IMG/VR virus record: IMGVR_UViG_3300036770_006954
Span: 1 to 64,000 of that record
Strand: one strand, 5' to 3'
Origin: a virus
Length of the DNA: 64,000 nucleotides
Shown here piece after piece: positions 38,706-48,242 of the stretch. Each line of letters starts with the position of its first letter. The stretch's first letter is position 1. Position numbers and translations under genes: made by a program. Below the pieces are notes generated by a model. It did not search any database. It worked only from the letters and a program-made list of their open reading frames with translations, and was not told the origin of the DNA.

Positions 38706-39018
38706 AATAATAGAAATAGTTGTCCACCGCTAATTTGTAGTCCTGTAGAGAAGTTATCAAAGGATATGGAATATTCAAGACAGCACCGTCGTAGATGTTA
38801 TTTTCCAATCCACCAAACTCAGGATTAGCCTGAAGAATCAACCAAGAAAAAAATGGTGTTCCATAATATTCTTGAGATACGGTGTCCAATCTACTTCTTC
38901 CTACTTTGTAAACAAAAATTTTGTCTGAAGGTTTTGGGGCAAGTGGAACAAACGGAACAACACTGGTTTGTCCGTTTATTTCAAAAGGGGTGTATCGATT
39001 ATAATAATTAAATGCCAT
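38695..39018 (-). CDS. LysM-like baseplate protein (T4 gp53-like)
   Basis: This 107-aa protein starts at the ATG at 39018 (MAFNYYNRYTPF), which overlaps the stop of the upstream gene (TAATG). Upstream in-frame codons belong to that gene. Residues ~40-90 show a LysM-type fold: YKVGRSRLDTVSQEYYG, then W-x-I-L-x-A-N, then G-x-x-L-N-I-P. T4 gp53 and P2 tail protein X carry such LysM modules and help join wedges to the hub. In the virion it is probably a connector rather than a peptidoglycan binder. Confidence 0.7.
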   Translation of the reverse strand: MAFNYYNRYTPFEINGQTSVVPFVPLAPKPSDKIFVYKVGRSRLDTVSQEYYGTPFFSWLILQANPEFGGLENNIYDGAVLNIPYPLITSLQDYKLAVDNYFYYYGR

Positions 39019-42000
39019 TATAATAATTGTGCCTTTCCGATTATAACATTTGCACCAACCGAAGTGGTCCAAGATGTTGTATTGGAGTCAATGTTATTTT
39101 TGTTACCTAAGTTTTTAATTAATTGTACTTGTTCTGCGGTTGGTTGTAAAATGGTTTCGTAGGTAAAGACTCTTTCTTTGTTTAGGTTGAATGGGTTGAA
39201 ATTCAAATAATCTCTAAGAGCATTTGTTTGAAAATCAGTCAAGAATGTATTTGTCGCTGCGTTTTCTGATAGGTAGGCAGGTCTTGCGACTCCCTTCCAA
39301 TAGTTATCGAATGATTGTTCCACTTGAACAAAAGTGACATTACCCAATACTCCTTGGTTATCTCTTAAATTACCAATAATAGCTTCCTTGAAAGTATTGT
39401 ATCGATTCTCATCCAATATTTGTTGTGACAAAATGAAGTATTGTCTTCTATTTGCCTCACTATCCCAAAAGGTATCATCCGTAAATGGCTCAAAAACTTG
39501 TGATTTAACAGCATCTTGGTCAGGAAGGTCTGTTACGGTATATCCCGAATAAACTTTACCACTCACATTAGCGGTGTACAGACTCTCAATTACATTATTG
39601 AATTCTGTGAGTGCCGAAGCCACCACTCCAATATCTTGAATAAGTTCTTCAAGAGTATTTGTCACACCTGCAGAGGACGCTGATATTGCCGATGTTCCTG
39701 AGATGTTCAACACAACAGCATTACCATTCGTGGTTTGGAATCCATCCATACCTAAGGTCGGGTCACTATCGTAGTACGGAATCACATTTGCCCGAGAAAG
39801 TGTTTGAATATAAGATGTTTGAGTATCAACTAAGTTTTGAAGAATTGTTGTTGCCCCATTTTGGAATTCACCTCTAAAGTTAGCAACATAATCTTTGTAA
39901 TTATTTTTGATAGCTCTTATCGTTTTATTCGAGAATATTCTAACATCATCAACCAAGTATTTTATAAATCCATCTTGGTCGTTAGTAATATCAGTGGTAA
40001 ATGATTGGAAAACACTATTCACATCACTTTCGAATTTTGATGGTTTACCAAACAATGGTACATTGTATCCAACACCAGTTACTAACATTTCACCATCAGT
40101 ATATCTTCTTGAGAAACTAAATTGTTGTCTAACAGCATTGTTGTATTGTAAATTCAAATCCCTAATCTTGTTATTAACTGTTGCAAAATAGTTTTGTGTC
40201 TGACCAACTAAAGAAGCCATAAATTCTTGGTATGCAATCGTACCAATATCCCCATTAGCAGTGTTTGTCGTAGTTAAAACACGACCAATCGTTTCTAAAT
40301 TGCTCTTTGGTTGTGTAGATTGAACTTGATTTAACGTTGGTGGTGGTACCTTAAGATTAAGTTGTTGAATGAATTCTTGGTCGAGTACCTTGTAACTATC
40401 GTCCGTAGCGTCCGCTCTATCGTCATATATTTCAGTATTCGCATAGAAATTGAACGACAATGCATTCTGTAGTTTGTCTACGGACTCTTTCAAACCTTGA
40501 CCCCCAACAAATTGGAATGAAAGTGTTACATTTGCAATCATCGGTTGTACACCAATTCCTTCAGGATTCAAATCCAAATCCTCATATGTAATTGATAGGT
40601 TTTCGGGTATAATCTTGGAGTGGAAGAAGTCACCAACCCTTAATACTAATACTGGTGGAGCACCAAAAGCTGTGTTTACGGCATTGTTATACTGAAGACT
40701 GGTTCCTCCTTGTTTGTCAGTTTTTACAGTTGGAATTGTGTCTCCAGGTCTCATACACTGTTGAAGGAATGTCAATCTTGAATTGAGACCTTCAGGTGTT
40801 ATAGAGTGGAATGCAGGATGAAAGAACTTTAGTTTTTCTTTCAAACTGTCATAGACCATTGGCGTTTGTTCTTTGATTACTTCAAAATAATCACACTCAG
40901 ATAATAAACTACGAAGAACTCTTTTTGTAATATTGTCTCTAAAAACAGTTTCTTCAACTACCTGTGTCACGGGTGGTTTCGGTCTCCTTTGTTCAATGAT
41001 TTGTTCATCATAAAATGGAATTTCTTCAGGAACATCAATGTCAGTAGTAGGTGGAACTTGTTTAAACTCAATGTTTGTAATTGCCGTTCTACGACAAGCC
41101 ATCGCATTGACACTATAAACTTGTGATGTTCTTGAAAGAGAATCTTGGTTCGTACAATCAAATAAACCATAGGCTCTGTTATCAAGTCCAATTGGTATTA
41201 CATTTTTAGCTAATTCTCCCTCTGTAATTTGAGTGATAGTCAATCTTTTAGGGTTACTTTCCATAAACGTTTTTAATTGACCAATACTTTCAATATATTT
41301 AATTGCGGAAACCATTCTTCTTTGTGAAAGAAGTTCGTTGTATGGCACTGTTTGAGGATTAGAGGCACTACTCTCTAAAACTAAATGACATGTTGCAGTC
41401 TCATCGTTTTCTAAATCCTTACTAAGTTGGATTAACATTTCCTCAATTGCACTTTTGTTTCCTTCCACAACTTGAGTAAAAAATTCTGAAACCTGAAATT
41501 GTTCATTTATTTTTGAACTCTCAACTGCATATTTTTGTTTGTTTGCTGGACTTGTGTAAGTATTATAATAAACCTCATAATTCTGTACTTCAACATTCGG
41601 TTTAGGAATGTCATTTTCGAAATACAATCCATAGTTTTGAAGTTTCAAATAATCAAATCCTGATGTGGTGAAACTTGATTGAGAACCTGATGGCGTATAC
41701 CCCCCTCCAGCAGTTCCACCGGCACTAGTATCAAATCCCCCACTTTGAACTGTTCTCACATAGTATTCCACATCCTCACCTGAAACATTTTTTGTTTCCA
41801 ATCTTTGTTGAATTTCAAAAATGTCGTTAGGATTTACCGTGTAATACTTTCTTGCAAGTTCATACAAATCATATTTTCTACAACCAGCGAAGAATGAATC
41901 CAAAATTTCATCAGCTCTTTGACTCAAATTTGTATCATTCAAAACCCTATTAACCAACATATTCATTACAGAGGGGTGGTCAACAACAATTTTCCATTGT

Positions 42001-44075
42001 AGGGAACCAGACCTTGAACTATTTGCATAGGTAAACACTGGCTCGGGTCTCCCAATAAAATCAGTTTGTTTGAAACTTGCTCTTGTTGATTCATTAAAGG
42101 TTAAACCGTAAGGAGGAAACCACATAACTCGTCCACCATTTGGTCCTCTCTCACAAACAGGTAAATCAGAATATGTTAAACCAGGTCTGTTAGATGTTCT
42201 CCAAGCAAGGTTTTCCAATGAGAACATGTACTTTTTAGCATATCCATTAGGTCCACCGATAATATTGGTTGAATCTTGTCCACCTTCTCTTTTGTTTGGT
42301 GCAATGTTTAAGTTGTAGGTCTTATCAAAAATAGAGTAAGAGAATCTTCTACCTTCAGTGGTTATACCATCTTGTTTTTGTAAATCATTGTACTGAAGGT
42401 ACGGAGTATCTTTTTGGAATATTCTACAATATTCTGCACCTACTTCAGCGCCGATAGCACCAATATATCTTTTTACTCTCGAACCTTTTGTAATTTCTTT
42501 ATATCCGTCGTTGAATACTTTGGATACTTGGTCTATGGCATTTCCGGCGTGTTGAAGTCTTCTACCTCCTCTTGGCTGCGAATCAATGATTCTTTGGGTG
42601 TCATCCATAATCGAACCCTGTCTGAATTCAAATTCAGTTGACTCTGTGGGTTGATATGCTGACGGTCTAAAGTCTGGGTCTTCAGCAATTATTTCACCAC
42701 CATTACCAACAAACTTTCCAGCATTTCCCTTGAATTTTGGTGATACCCAAGTAAACCCACCAACAATGTCACCACCACTACTATATGTTGGTCCATTTGC
42801 GCCTAAGTTTAGAGATTGACCTGGTCCCTCATAGAGTTGGGCCAGTTCCTGTGGACCATAAACTGGAGACTGAATTTCTCTACCGAAACGGTCAACAGGA
42901 ATATCACCTGAGGGTGAAAATATTTGAGCAGGTTCAGATTTTACACTACCGATGTAGTATTCACCATTGTTTGTATTTCTACCTTGAAGCGCCCCCGCAA
43001 CTCTATCAAAAATAGGTCTATCATAACCAGGCTTGTAAAGATTGTAATCTAAGTTCTTAAATAATTGTGACCTTTGACCACCACCAGTGTTTTCCAAAAA
43101 TAATTGGGAACCTCTAAGGTTTGATTGAGAATTTAATCTCGCAAAAAATCTTCCAAGACCAGCAGCCGCATTTGCCCCCAAAAACGCACTTGCTAATTGT
43201 TGTCCTGTCGTCGGGATACCACTATTAATTTGAGGGTCAAAATACTGACCCGGTATAACAGAGAACGGTGCATAAGAACCTGAAATTCTATTCAAAAGAC
43301 CTGCCGCCGCACCGGCAACTGTTGACCCCTCAGTGATTGTCCAATTCGGTTCCAATAAAGGAACCCTACCATTAATAAACCCTAAGATATCTTCCCCCCC
43401 GTTTACATTAAGGAAGTTAGCCCTTCCTAAAGTATTCCTTCTTATTTGACGACCAATATTGTATTCTATTTGTCTTCTTAGGTTTGTCGCTGCTAATTTT
43501 GCCAAAAAAGAGTCACTCGAAAGAAGTCCATTAGAACCCTGTGGGTCAGGGTTGAGCATAATCCCTATTGTAGAATATGAGGACGGATTGAAGTTAGGAT
43601 ATGGTTGTGCGTTTGTTGAACGTCCATTGTTTTGAGTCAATATCTCTAATGAACCAAAAAACTGAGCTGAGTCCAATAGTTGGTCCGTACTTGCATAAGC
43701 ATTTAGTGGTTTCCACGCAGGAGCCACTCCAGGGAATCCTATCTGAGCAGCACTGAATCCCTCATCAATAATGTTCGCATCTTGATATCCATATTCACCC
43801 TCATTACTTCGGGTGTTTTGGAGAATGTTGACATCTCTTACTTGTTTGTATCCTCCGTCTGAACCATATTGGTTTAAAGGGTATAGGAGGTTGGCTAATA
43901 CGGGAGTATCAATTAAAGTATCATCAGTATCAACCGGTGATAAATCTCGTTGAATAGTTTCGTAGTTATAGGGGGGGTTAGGAAATTTGGGAGACTTCTG
44001 ATAAGGTTTTAAATTCCTTACCACGAGTTTCTTCCTAAAAACCTCTGAACTTGGAAAATCAAGTGGACTACCCAT
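39018..44075 (-). CDS. 1685-aa tail/baseplate protein with OmpA-like domain
   Basis: This is the first gene after the tape measure and has a late-type box 13 nt upstream. Residues ~870-980 resemble an OmpA C-terminal peptidoglycan-binding domain: CHLVLESSAS, PYNELLSQRRMVSAIKYIESIG and a following basic ITQITEGE. Residues ~1200-1290 (VLRVGDFFHSKIIPENLSI, then IANVTLSFQFVGGQGLK) resemble tube-initiation proteins of the gp48/gp54 or LysM-partner type. The N-terminal 500 residues are rich in Gly/Asn/Gln. The protein probably caps the tail tube within the baseplate and may contact cell wall on penetration. The domain calls are by eye. Confidence 0.5.
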   Translation of the reverse strand: MGSPLDFPSSEVFRKKLVVRNLKPYQKSPKFPNPPYNYETIQRDLSPVDTDDTLIDTPVLANLLYPLNQYGSDGGYKQVRDVNILQNTRSNEGEYGYQDANIIDEGFSAAQIGFPGVAPAWKPLNAYASTDQLLDSAQFFGSLEILTQNNGRSTNAQPYPNFNPSSYSTIGIMLNPDPQGSNGLLSSDSFLAKLAATNLRRQIEYNIGRQIRRNTLGRANFLNVNGGEDILGFINGRVPLLEPNWTITEGSTVAGAAAGLLNRISGSYAPFSVIPGQYFDPQINSGIPTTGQQLASAFLGANAAAGLGRFFARLNSQSNLRGSQLFLENTGGGQRSQLFKNLDYNLYKPGYDRPIFDRVAGALQGRNTNNGEYYIGSVKSEPAQIFSPSGDIPVDRFGREIQSPVYGPQELAQLYEGPGQSLNLGANGPTYSSGGDIVGGFTWVSPKFKGNAGKFVGNGGEIIAEDPDFRPSAYQPTESTEFEFRQGSIMDDTQRIIDSQPRGGRRLQHAGNAIDQVSKVFNDGYKEITKGSRVKRYIGAIGAEVGAEYCRIFQKDTPYLQYNDLQKQDGITTEGRRFSYSIFDKTYNLNIAPNKREGGQDSTNIIGGPNGYAKKYMFSLENLAWRTSNRPGLTYSDLPVCERGPNGGRVMWFPPYGLTFNESTRASFKQTDFIGRPEPVFTYANSSRSGSLQWKIVVDHPSVMNMLVNRVLNDTNLSQRADEILDSFFAGCRKYDLYELARKYYTVNPNDIFEIQQRLETKNVSGEDVEYYVRTVQSGGFDTSAGGTAGGGYTPSGSQSSFTTSGFDYLKLQNYGLYFENDIPKPNVEVQNYEVYYNTYTSPANKQKYAVESSKINEQFQVSEFFTQVVEGNKSAIEEMLIQLSKDLENDETATCHLVLESSASNPQTVPYNELLSQRRMVSAIKYIESIGQLKTFMESNPKRLTITQITEGELAKNVIPIGLDNRAYGLFDCTNQDSLSRTSQVYSVNAMACRRTAITNIEFKQVPPTTDIDVPEEIPFYDEQIIEQRRPKPPVTQVVEETVFRDNITKRVLRSLLSECDYFEVIKEQTPMVYDSLKEKLKFFHPAFHSITPEGLNSRLTFLQQCMRPGDTIPTVKTDKQGGTSLQYNNAVNTAFGAPPVLVLRVGDFFHSKIIPENLSITYEDLDLNPEGIGVQPMIANVTLSFQFVGGQGLKESVDKLQNALSFNFYANTEIYDDRADATDDSYKVLDQEFIQQLNLKVPPPTLNQVQSTQPKSNLETIGRVLTTTNTANGDIGTIAYQEFMASLVGQTQNYFATVNNKIRDLNLQYNNAVRQQFSFSRRYTDGEMLVTGVGYNVPLFGKPSKFESDVNSVFQSFTTDITNDQDGFIKYLVDDVRIFSNKTIRAIKNNYKDYVANFRGEFQNGATTILQNLVDTQTSYIQTLSRANVIPYYDSDPTLGMDGFQTTNGNAVVLNISGTSAISASSAGVTNTLEELIQDIGVVASALTEFNNVIESLYTANVSGKVYSGYTVTDLPDQDAVKSQVFEPFTDDTFWDSEANRRQYFILSQQILDENRYNTFKEAIIGNLRDNQGVLGNVTFVQVEQSFDNYWKGVARPAYLSENAATNTFLTDFQTNALRDYLNFNPFNLNKERVFTYETILQPTAEQVQLIKNLGNKNNIDSNTTSWTTSVGANVIIGKAQLL

Positions 44076-44088
44076 TTACTCTTTTATT

Positions 44089-44096
44089 TATAAATA
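44089..44096 (-). promoter_or_regulatory. Late-type box TATTTATA
   Basis: The coding strand reads CCTATTTATAAATAAAAG, 13 nt upstream of the ATG at 44075. Confidence 0.5.
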
Positions 44097-44105
44097 GGTT
44101 TTTAA

Positions 44106-45836
44106 TTATTTTTTTGTCAATTCTTTAATTGCCGCTTCGGTCTTAACCTTAACAATCTTATAGATATTGTCCCTAACTTCGGGACTATTGAATATATTAA
44201 AGATTTGTTGGTCAGTTAGATTGTTCGGTGCGTTGACATCTATAGTAAAATTACCATCAACATTGACATTTCCAGTAATTGTTTCTGTTGTTGTTGAGGT
44301 TTGTCTTTGGTATTGTTCCCAATTCTGATATCTTGTGTCTGTCTGTTCTCCTATTCTTGAGATATTTTGAGCAGCTTCTCTTTGAGCACTACCTTCACTA
44401 TATCTCGCAAGAAAGGTTTGATATCTTTGAGCTAAGTCCAAACTTATTGTTTGTTCTTCTGCAGCTGTTTTCATTGTCGATAAGACATCTTCTACCGAAC
44501 CCTCACCTTTAAGTAAGTTCATGATTGAGGTTCCAACAATATCTCCGAAGTTTTGAAATTCTCTTCGAAACTCTTCACCAGTTGGTAATGCACCAGGACT
44601 AAACGCAGCATCCGCAATTCTTCCTTCCTCGGTTCTGACATACTCTATGGCTCGTTGTAACCCTTCTTGACCAGCTAATGCATAACTCAATCTCATGGGG
44701 AGTGCCGCGATATCTCGCGCCATAATATCACTTGTTGATAATTGACTTCGAGCAATATCCTCCATTGTCTTAGGTCTATCCTCACCCTGTTTTTTGATAA
44801 GTTCAAACTGAGCTTGTGATAGTTTGTCTAAACTTTCCGTTTGAAGTTTTCCTGTCTCGTCTCTGAATTGAACTTCATACTTTCCACCTTCACCCATTTT
44901 AGCCATGTTGGCAACCAACATTTTATCTTCATCACTACCTCTAATGTCAAAAGATATTTCACCTAATCGTCTATCTAAATCCGCAGCAGCTAATGCAGTC
45001 TTTGAAAATTGTTCAAAGGACATTCCCGCAGTTTCGGCAAGTTCCTTCATCAACCTTACTCCACCAGGATTAATTCTAAAATTACCAGCCTTCTCATCGA
45101 AGTAGGTAAATTGTTTGGTCATCTCAATTAGTGAATCCTGTAAACCTTTTGGGTCATTGATAGATTTATCCATTAAAATGAACGGGTCTACTAAATCACC
45201 TGTCGCAACTCCCAATCTTTGGAAAGCAGCTGCCATTTGTATTGCACCTTCAGGATTTAGAACTTTTTCCGCAAAATCCGATGTGACCTGCATGTCAAAT
45301 CGAAGCATCGAAGCTTGAGCTGCCATTTTGGTAAATCCCACAACACCATCTTGGAAGTTGAATCGATTCATCAAATCAACTTTGGTGAGGACATCTCCCA
45401 TAATTTGAACTGCATTCAAACCTAATGATTGTACATAACCAACAGATTCTTCAACACCCTCAGCAATATTTGAGAGTTCAATACCAACAATACCAAACTG
45501 TTCAACTAAAAATTTTACTTCTTGACCAAGAAATTCCGATGTCGCGAAAATTTCTTGTAGAGATTCTTGAGATGCAACAACATTTCTTCGTGCACCTTCA
45601 CCAATTTCTGCAATAGTTTTACTCAGTTCTGCTGCAGACCCTCCAAGTCTAACAAAATCCGCAACACCATCAGATACCGCAGTTGAAAACTCTAAAAATC
45701 TTTCTCGTGATTCACCGAAAGACCTGTTAATACTGGTGACACCATCTTGTATTCTACCGATATTACCAGCCAAATCAGCAGACTCACCAATTAATGACTT
45801 TAAATTACCCAAAAACCCTAAATCTTCATCTGCCAT
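44106..45836 (-). CDS. Tape measure protein (T4 gp29-like position)
   Basis: This is a 576-aa protein (T4 gp29 is 590 aa). The first ~480 residues are largely helical and rich in Ala, Glu and Ser. The C-terminus (~520-576) has a short beta segment (NVNVDGNFTIDV) and a basic tail (IKELTKK). It follows the tube gene, the gp26-like gene and the out-of-frame ORF, exactly where tape measures lie in long-tailed phages. It would set tail length and fill the tube lumen. The assignment rests on composition, length and order. Confidence 0.65.
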   Translation of the reverse strand: MADEDLGFLGNLKSLIGESADLAGNIGRIQDGVTSINRSFGESRERFLEFSTAVSDGVADFVRLGGSAAELSKTIAEIGEGARRNVVASQESLQEIFATSEFLGQEVKFLVEQFGIVGIELSNIAEGVEESVGYVQSLGLNAVQIMGDVLTKVDLMNRFNFQDGVVGFTKMAAQASMLRFDMQVTSDFAEKVLNPEGAIQMAAAFQRLGVATGDLVDPFILMDKSINDPKGLQDSLIEMTKQFTYFDEKAGNFRINPGGVRLMKELAETAGMSFEQFSKTALAAADLDRRLGEISFDIRGSDEDKMLVANMAKMGEGGKYEVQFRDETGKLQTESLDKLSQAQFELIKKQGEDRPKTMEDIARSQLSTSDIMARDIAALPMRLSYALAGQEGLQRAIEYVRTEEGRIADAAFSPGALPTGEEFRREFQNFGDIVGTSIMNLLKGEGSVEDVLSTMKTAAEEQTISLDLAQRYQTFLARYSEGSAQREAAQNISRIGEQTDTRYQNWEQYQRQTSTTTETITGNVNVDGNFTIDVNAPNNLTDQQIFNIFNSPEVRDNIYKIVKVKTEAAIKELTKK

Positions 45837-45851
45837 TATGGACTTTTATAT

Positions 45852-45859
45852 TATAAATA
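45852..45859 (-). promoter_or_regulatory. Late-type box TATTTATA before tape measure gene
   Basis: The coding strand reads CCCTATTTATAATATAAAAG, 15 nt upstream of the ATG at 45836. Confidence 0.5.
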
Positions 45860-45868
45860 GGGTTTTTG

Positions 45869-46009
45869 TTATTTTTTTTGGTTATCTTCAACCCACTTAT
45901 CCAACAGATACTTCCGTATAAAAATCGGCATACTCATAAAATCTGAGTAGGGTATAGAAAATATTTTAGACAAATAGTAAAACTCGTCTATTTGGTTTTT
46001 TCTATAATC
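45869..46009 (-). CDS. Start-less +1-frame ORF after gp26-like gene; candidate frameshifted tail chaperone extension
   Basis: A 46-codon open frame begins inside the TGA stop of the gp26-like gene, shifted +1, and ends at TAA 45869. It reads DYRKNQIDEFYYLSKIF, then SIPYSDFMSMPIF and IRKYLLDKWVEDNQKK, a plausible helical protein sequence. It has no ATG before the internal MSMP. The same frame stays open ~13 codons further upstream inside the gp26-like gene, across a run CTTTTTTC. A ribosomal shift (+1 or -2) there or at the stop would fuse it to the upstream protein. Many long-tailed phages make their tail assembly chaperone pair this way between tube and tape-measure genes. Alternatives are a non-ATG start or a decayed gene. 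The real start is unknown. Confidence 0.5.
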   Translation of the reverse strand, partial: DYRKNQIDEFYYLSKIFSIPYSDFMSMPIFIRKYLLDKWVEDNQKK

Positions 46010-46751
46010 AGAAGAAAGGACGAAAAAAGTCAACCCCGAAGCCAATGTTCACCATTAGCTTTTCTCCTGACGGGGCAATAATCACCCGATTCATATCTAA
46101 TCGAGGCACGTTTTCATTCATGAATTTTTTTATGTACTTTGAATCCGCAAACGGCATGGATTCCGCAAACTTTTGGATTTCTACTTTGTCTTGAGTACCA
46201 TCAACCTCCACAATTTCTCTTTGTAGTCTCCAAGTTCTAATTGGAGCAACTCTCCCTTGAGGATAGGTTTCAGATAAATTATTAATTTCTGTAACTTCAC
46301 CGAAATTGAGTGGTTTCAACTTAACTGTTTTTTCGGACATCGGTAGTTTTGTTGTAAAACTTCCGTCTTCATTTGGTTCATTACCACTAATGATGTTAAG
46401 TTCGTCAAGTCTTTCATTCGCAACAAACTTTCTGTTTGTTTTGGGGTCAGTTAAATTCAATTCGATATTTGGACCAAATGCAGTGTTTCTTAAAAAAATT
46501 AAAATCGCTTCAATATCACTTTCGAGTAAGTCTTCAGGTCTCACACCTGGCTCATAAATTTTGGCTCGTAGAAGATTTGTGGTCATATCTTTACCACCCG
46601 CAATCAAAATATTTTCATCACTTGCAGTCAAGTAACCAACCTTCAAAGATGATTTTTTATTCTTATAAAACATTCCCTTTGAGGGAAGGGGTACTACATC
46701 GTGTGGTAGTGTAAACTGTTGTTGTCCGTAATTAATCGTTTCTTGGTCCAT
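46008..46751 (-). CDS. T4 gp26-type baseplate hub/assembly protein
   Basis: This is a 247-aa protein. The N-terminal FTLPHDVVPLPSKGMFYKNK fits the T4 baseplate (gp26-like) family pattern of an LPSxGxxY segment, followed by KVGYLTASDENIL. The C-terminus ends VNIGFGVDFFRPFF. In T4 gp26 is needed for hub assembly. Here it lies between tube and tape measure, the place of tail assembly chaperones. It is followed without gap by an out-of-frame ORF. Confidence 0.65.
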   Translation of the reverse strand: MDQETINYGQQQFTLPHDVVPLPSKGMFYKNKKSSLKVGYLTASDENILIAGGKDMTTNLLRAKIYEPGVRPEDLLESDIEAILIFLRNTAFGPNIELNLTDPKTNRKFVANERLDELNIISGNEPNEDGSFTTKLPMSEKTVKLKPLNFGEVTEINNLSETYPQGRVAPIRTWRLQREIVEVDGTQDKVEIQKFAESMPFADSKYIKKFMNENVPRLDMNRVIIAPSGEKLMVNIGFGVDFFRPFF

Positions 46752-46756
46752 ATAAA

Positions 46757-46786
46757 AGAAAAACCGTAGAGTTTAGCTCTACGGTT
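46757..46786 (-). terminator. Intrinsic terminator after tail tube gene
   Basis: The stem AACCGTAGAG/CTCTACGGTT is a perfect 10 bp with a 5-nt loop, followed by T-rich sequence on the minus strand. It lies between the tube gene and the gp26-like gene and starts 6 nt upstream of the gp26-like ATG. It should raise tube mRNA over downstream messages. Confidence 0.85.
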
Positions 46787-46822
46787 AAATATAAAAGTTA
46801 ATAAAAGTAAATAAATACAATA

Positions 46823-47311
46823 TTAGTAAATCAATACACAACGGTCCATCCTCAAAGTGGCACTGATTGTTGCCAATCCATCTTGAGAGTAGTTTAAGGT
46901 ATTAAAGTTCACATCTGTAAGGAATGTACCATAGAGAATCCATTTCTCCACAACAACACCTGTTGGGTCTAACATCTCTAAGTCAATGTCTTTTTTGTAT
47001 CCTGCTGCGTATCCCATACGACCAGTTACTGATTCAGCGTGAAGACGTACCCATTCCATAAGAGCCTGTGCCGCTGAAGGACCAATAGGGTCACGGAATG
47101 TTACGGGAATAGTTTGCCAGTTAAATCTTCCCGCAACGAAGGTTGAGGTATTCAAGAACTGAATTTCTGTTGGGTTAATCGTAATGTGTGGTCGAGCAGT
47201 TGATTCTACAAACCACTCATTAATACCCAAAGATGATGGAAACCTTAATATAAACCTGTTTTGTCTTTTTGGTTCATAAGGAATCGGCATTTTCATTAAT
47301 AAATCCGCCAT
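46823..47311 (-). CDS. Tail tube protein, T4 gp19-like
   Basis: This 162-aa protein is almost the same length as T4 gp19 (163 aa). The sequence PKRQNRFILRFPSSLGINEWFVESTARP, read in part, then TIPVTFRDPIGPSAAQALMEW and DLEMLDPTGVVVEKWILYG, fits the gp19 tube family. It polymerises into the rigid inner tube. It carries a late-type box 33 nt upstream and is followed by a strong terminator, as expected for a high-copy virion protein. Confidence 0.9.
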   Translation of the reverse strand: MADLLMKMPIPYEPKRQNRFILRFPSSLGINEWFVESTARPHITINPTEIQFLNTSTFVAGRFNWQTIPVTFRDPIGPSAAQALMEWVRLHAESVTGRMGYAAGYKKDIDLEMLDPTGVVVEKWILYGTFLTDVNFNTLNYSQDGLATISATLRMDRCVLIY

Positions 47312-47344
47312 GGTAATATCTTAATTTTTACTTTTATCTTTTAT

Positions 47345-47352
47345 TATAAATA
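47345..47352 (-). promoter_or_regulatory. Late-type box TATTTATA before tail tube gene
   Basis: The coding strand reads GGTATATTTATAATAAAAG, 33 nt upstream of the ATG at 47311. It lies in the 109-nt gap after the HAD gene; no other signal was seen there. Confidence 0.5.
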
Positions 47353-47420
47353 TACCAATGGGCATATTTTTTCTATTGACTTTTTTTTGCGGAAATTTAT
47401 TCTCAACTAGAGTTCCAGTA

Positions 47421-48242
47421 CTAGTATTCTTTTTTTATTCCTCCTTTAGTTGAATATGTTTTTACCGGTTCTTTAATTGATTTAAAATAATCTTTAATCT
47501 TTTCTACATTCCTTTCATCATCATCTGAAAATCCTATAGTTGGCTTGCCTGGTACGAATTTATTTGCTATGTCTTTTTTTAGAAATGCTGTTTTATGTAA
47601 CAGCGCTGCCATAGATTTAACATAATTTACAAAATCTGCCATTGCGCGTACTTTAGCTTCTTCAGGAGAAGATGCACCATCTTCATTTCCAAAACTTACA
47701 GGGTTGTAACGATTTAATTCTAAATAAGACTTAATCATTTCTTCATCGGTCATTTTTTCTTCGTCCACAAAGTCCCGATATTTTTTTAGATTTTTTACTA
47801 ATTCTTTTTTGGAAATACCCCCAAAATCTGTATTGATGTAATTAAAAATAGCTTCTTTGATTGTATTTGGATTATGACCTCGAGCGGTTATAATCGCAAA
47901 GATTGAACCATTATTGATTGATTCTTTGAAATCATTCCATGCTGGTCCAACTTTAGCCTGTAAGGTATCTTTCAAAAATTGTTTGTCACCATGAACCCCA
48001 AAAAATCGGAATGGGTCATCCGAGTAATCAACAATTTTATGACCTAAGTAATTAAAAGTTTGTTTCCCGATTTTGTCTCTGTGAGTTGCAAAATCCTCAG
48101 TTGACATTTCCACTTCTTCATCCTTATCATTTAACAGAATGATTTTGGTTGGCATGTGAACAATGTTATCATCCCAATCAAACGCGTAGTACTTGAGGTC
48201 TGGCGTTCCACTTTTGAAAGTGTCCTTAATTTTAGTTTTCAT
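47421..48242 (-). CDS. HAD-family hydrolase between sheath and tube genes
   Basis: This is a 273-aa protein. HAD motif I is FDWDDN (D22, D24), motif II is ITARG (T119), and motif IV is GFSDDDERN (D240-D242). A helical cap of ~100 residues lies between, giving a haloacid-dehalogenase phosphatase. The substrate is unknown; nucleotides, phosphoproteins or sugar phosphates are possible. It ends on TAG. Its start lies 13 nt below the sheath terminator with no visible promoter, so it would be expressed by read-through. Enzymes are unusual at this point of a tail operon. Confidence 0.75.
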   Translation of the reverse strand: MKTKIKDTFKSGTPDLKYYAFDWDDNIVHMPTKIILLNDKDEEVEMSTEDFATHRDKIGKQTFNYLGHKIVDYSDDPFRFFGVHGDKQFLKDTLQAKVGPAWNDFKESINNGSIFAIITARGHNPNTIKEAIFNYINTDFGGISKKELVKNLKKYRDFVDEEKMTDEEMIKSYLELNRYNPVSFGNEDGASSPEEAKVRAMADFVNYVKSMAALLHKTAFLKKDIANKFVPGKPTIGFSDDDERNVEKIKDYFKSIKEPVKTYSTKGGIKKEY

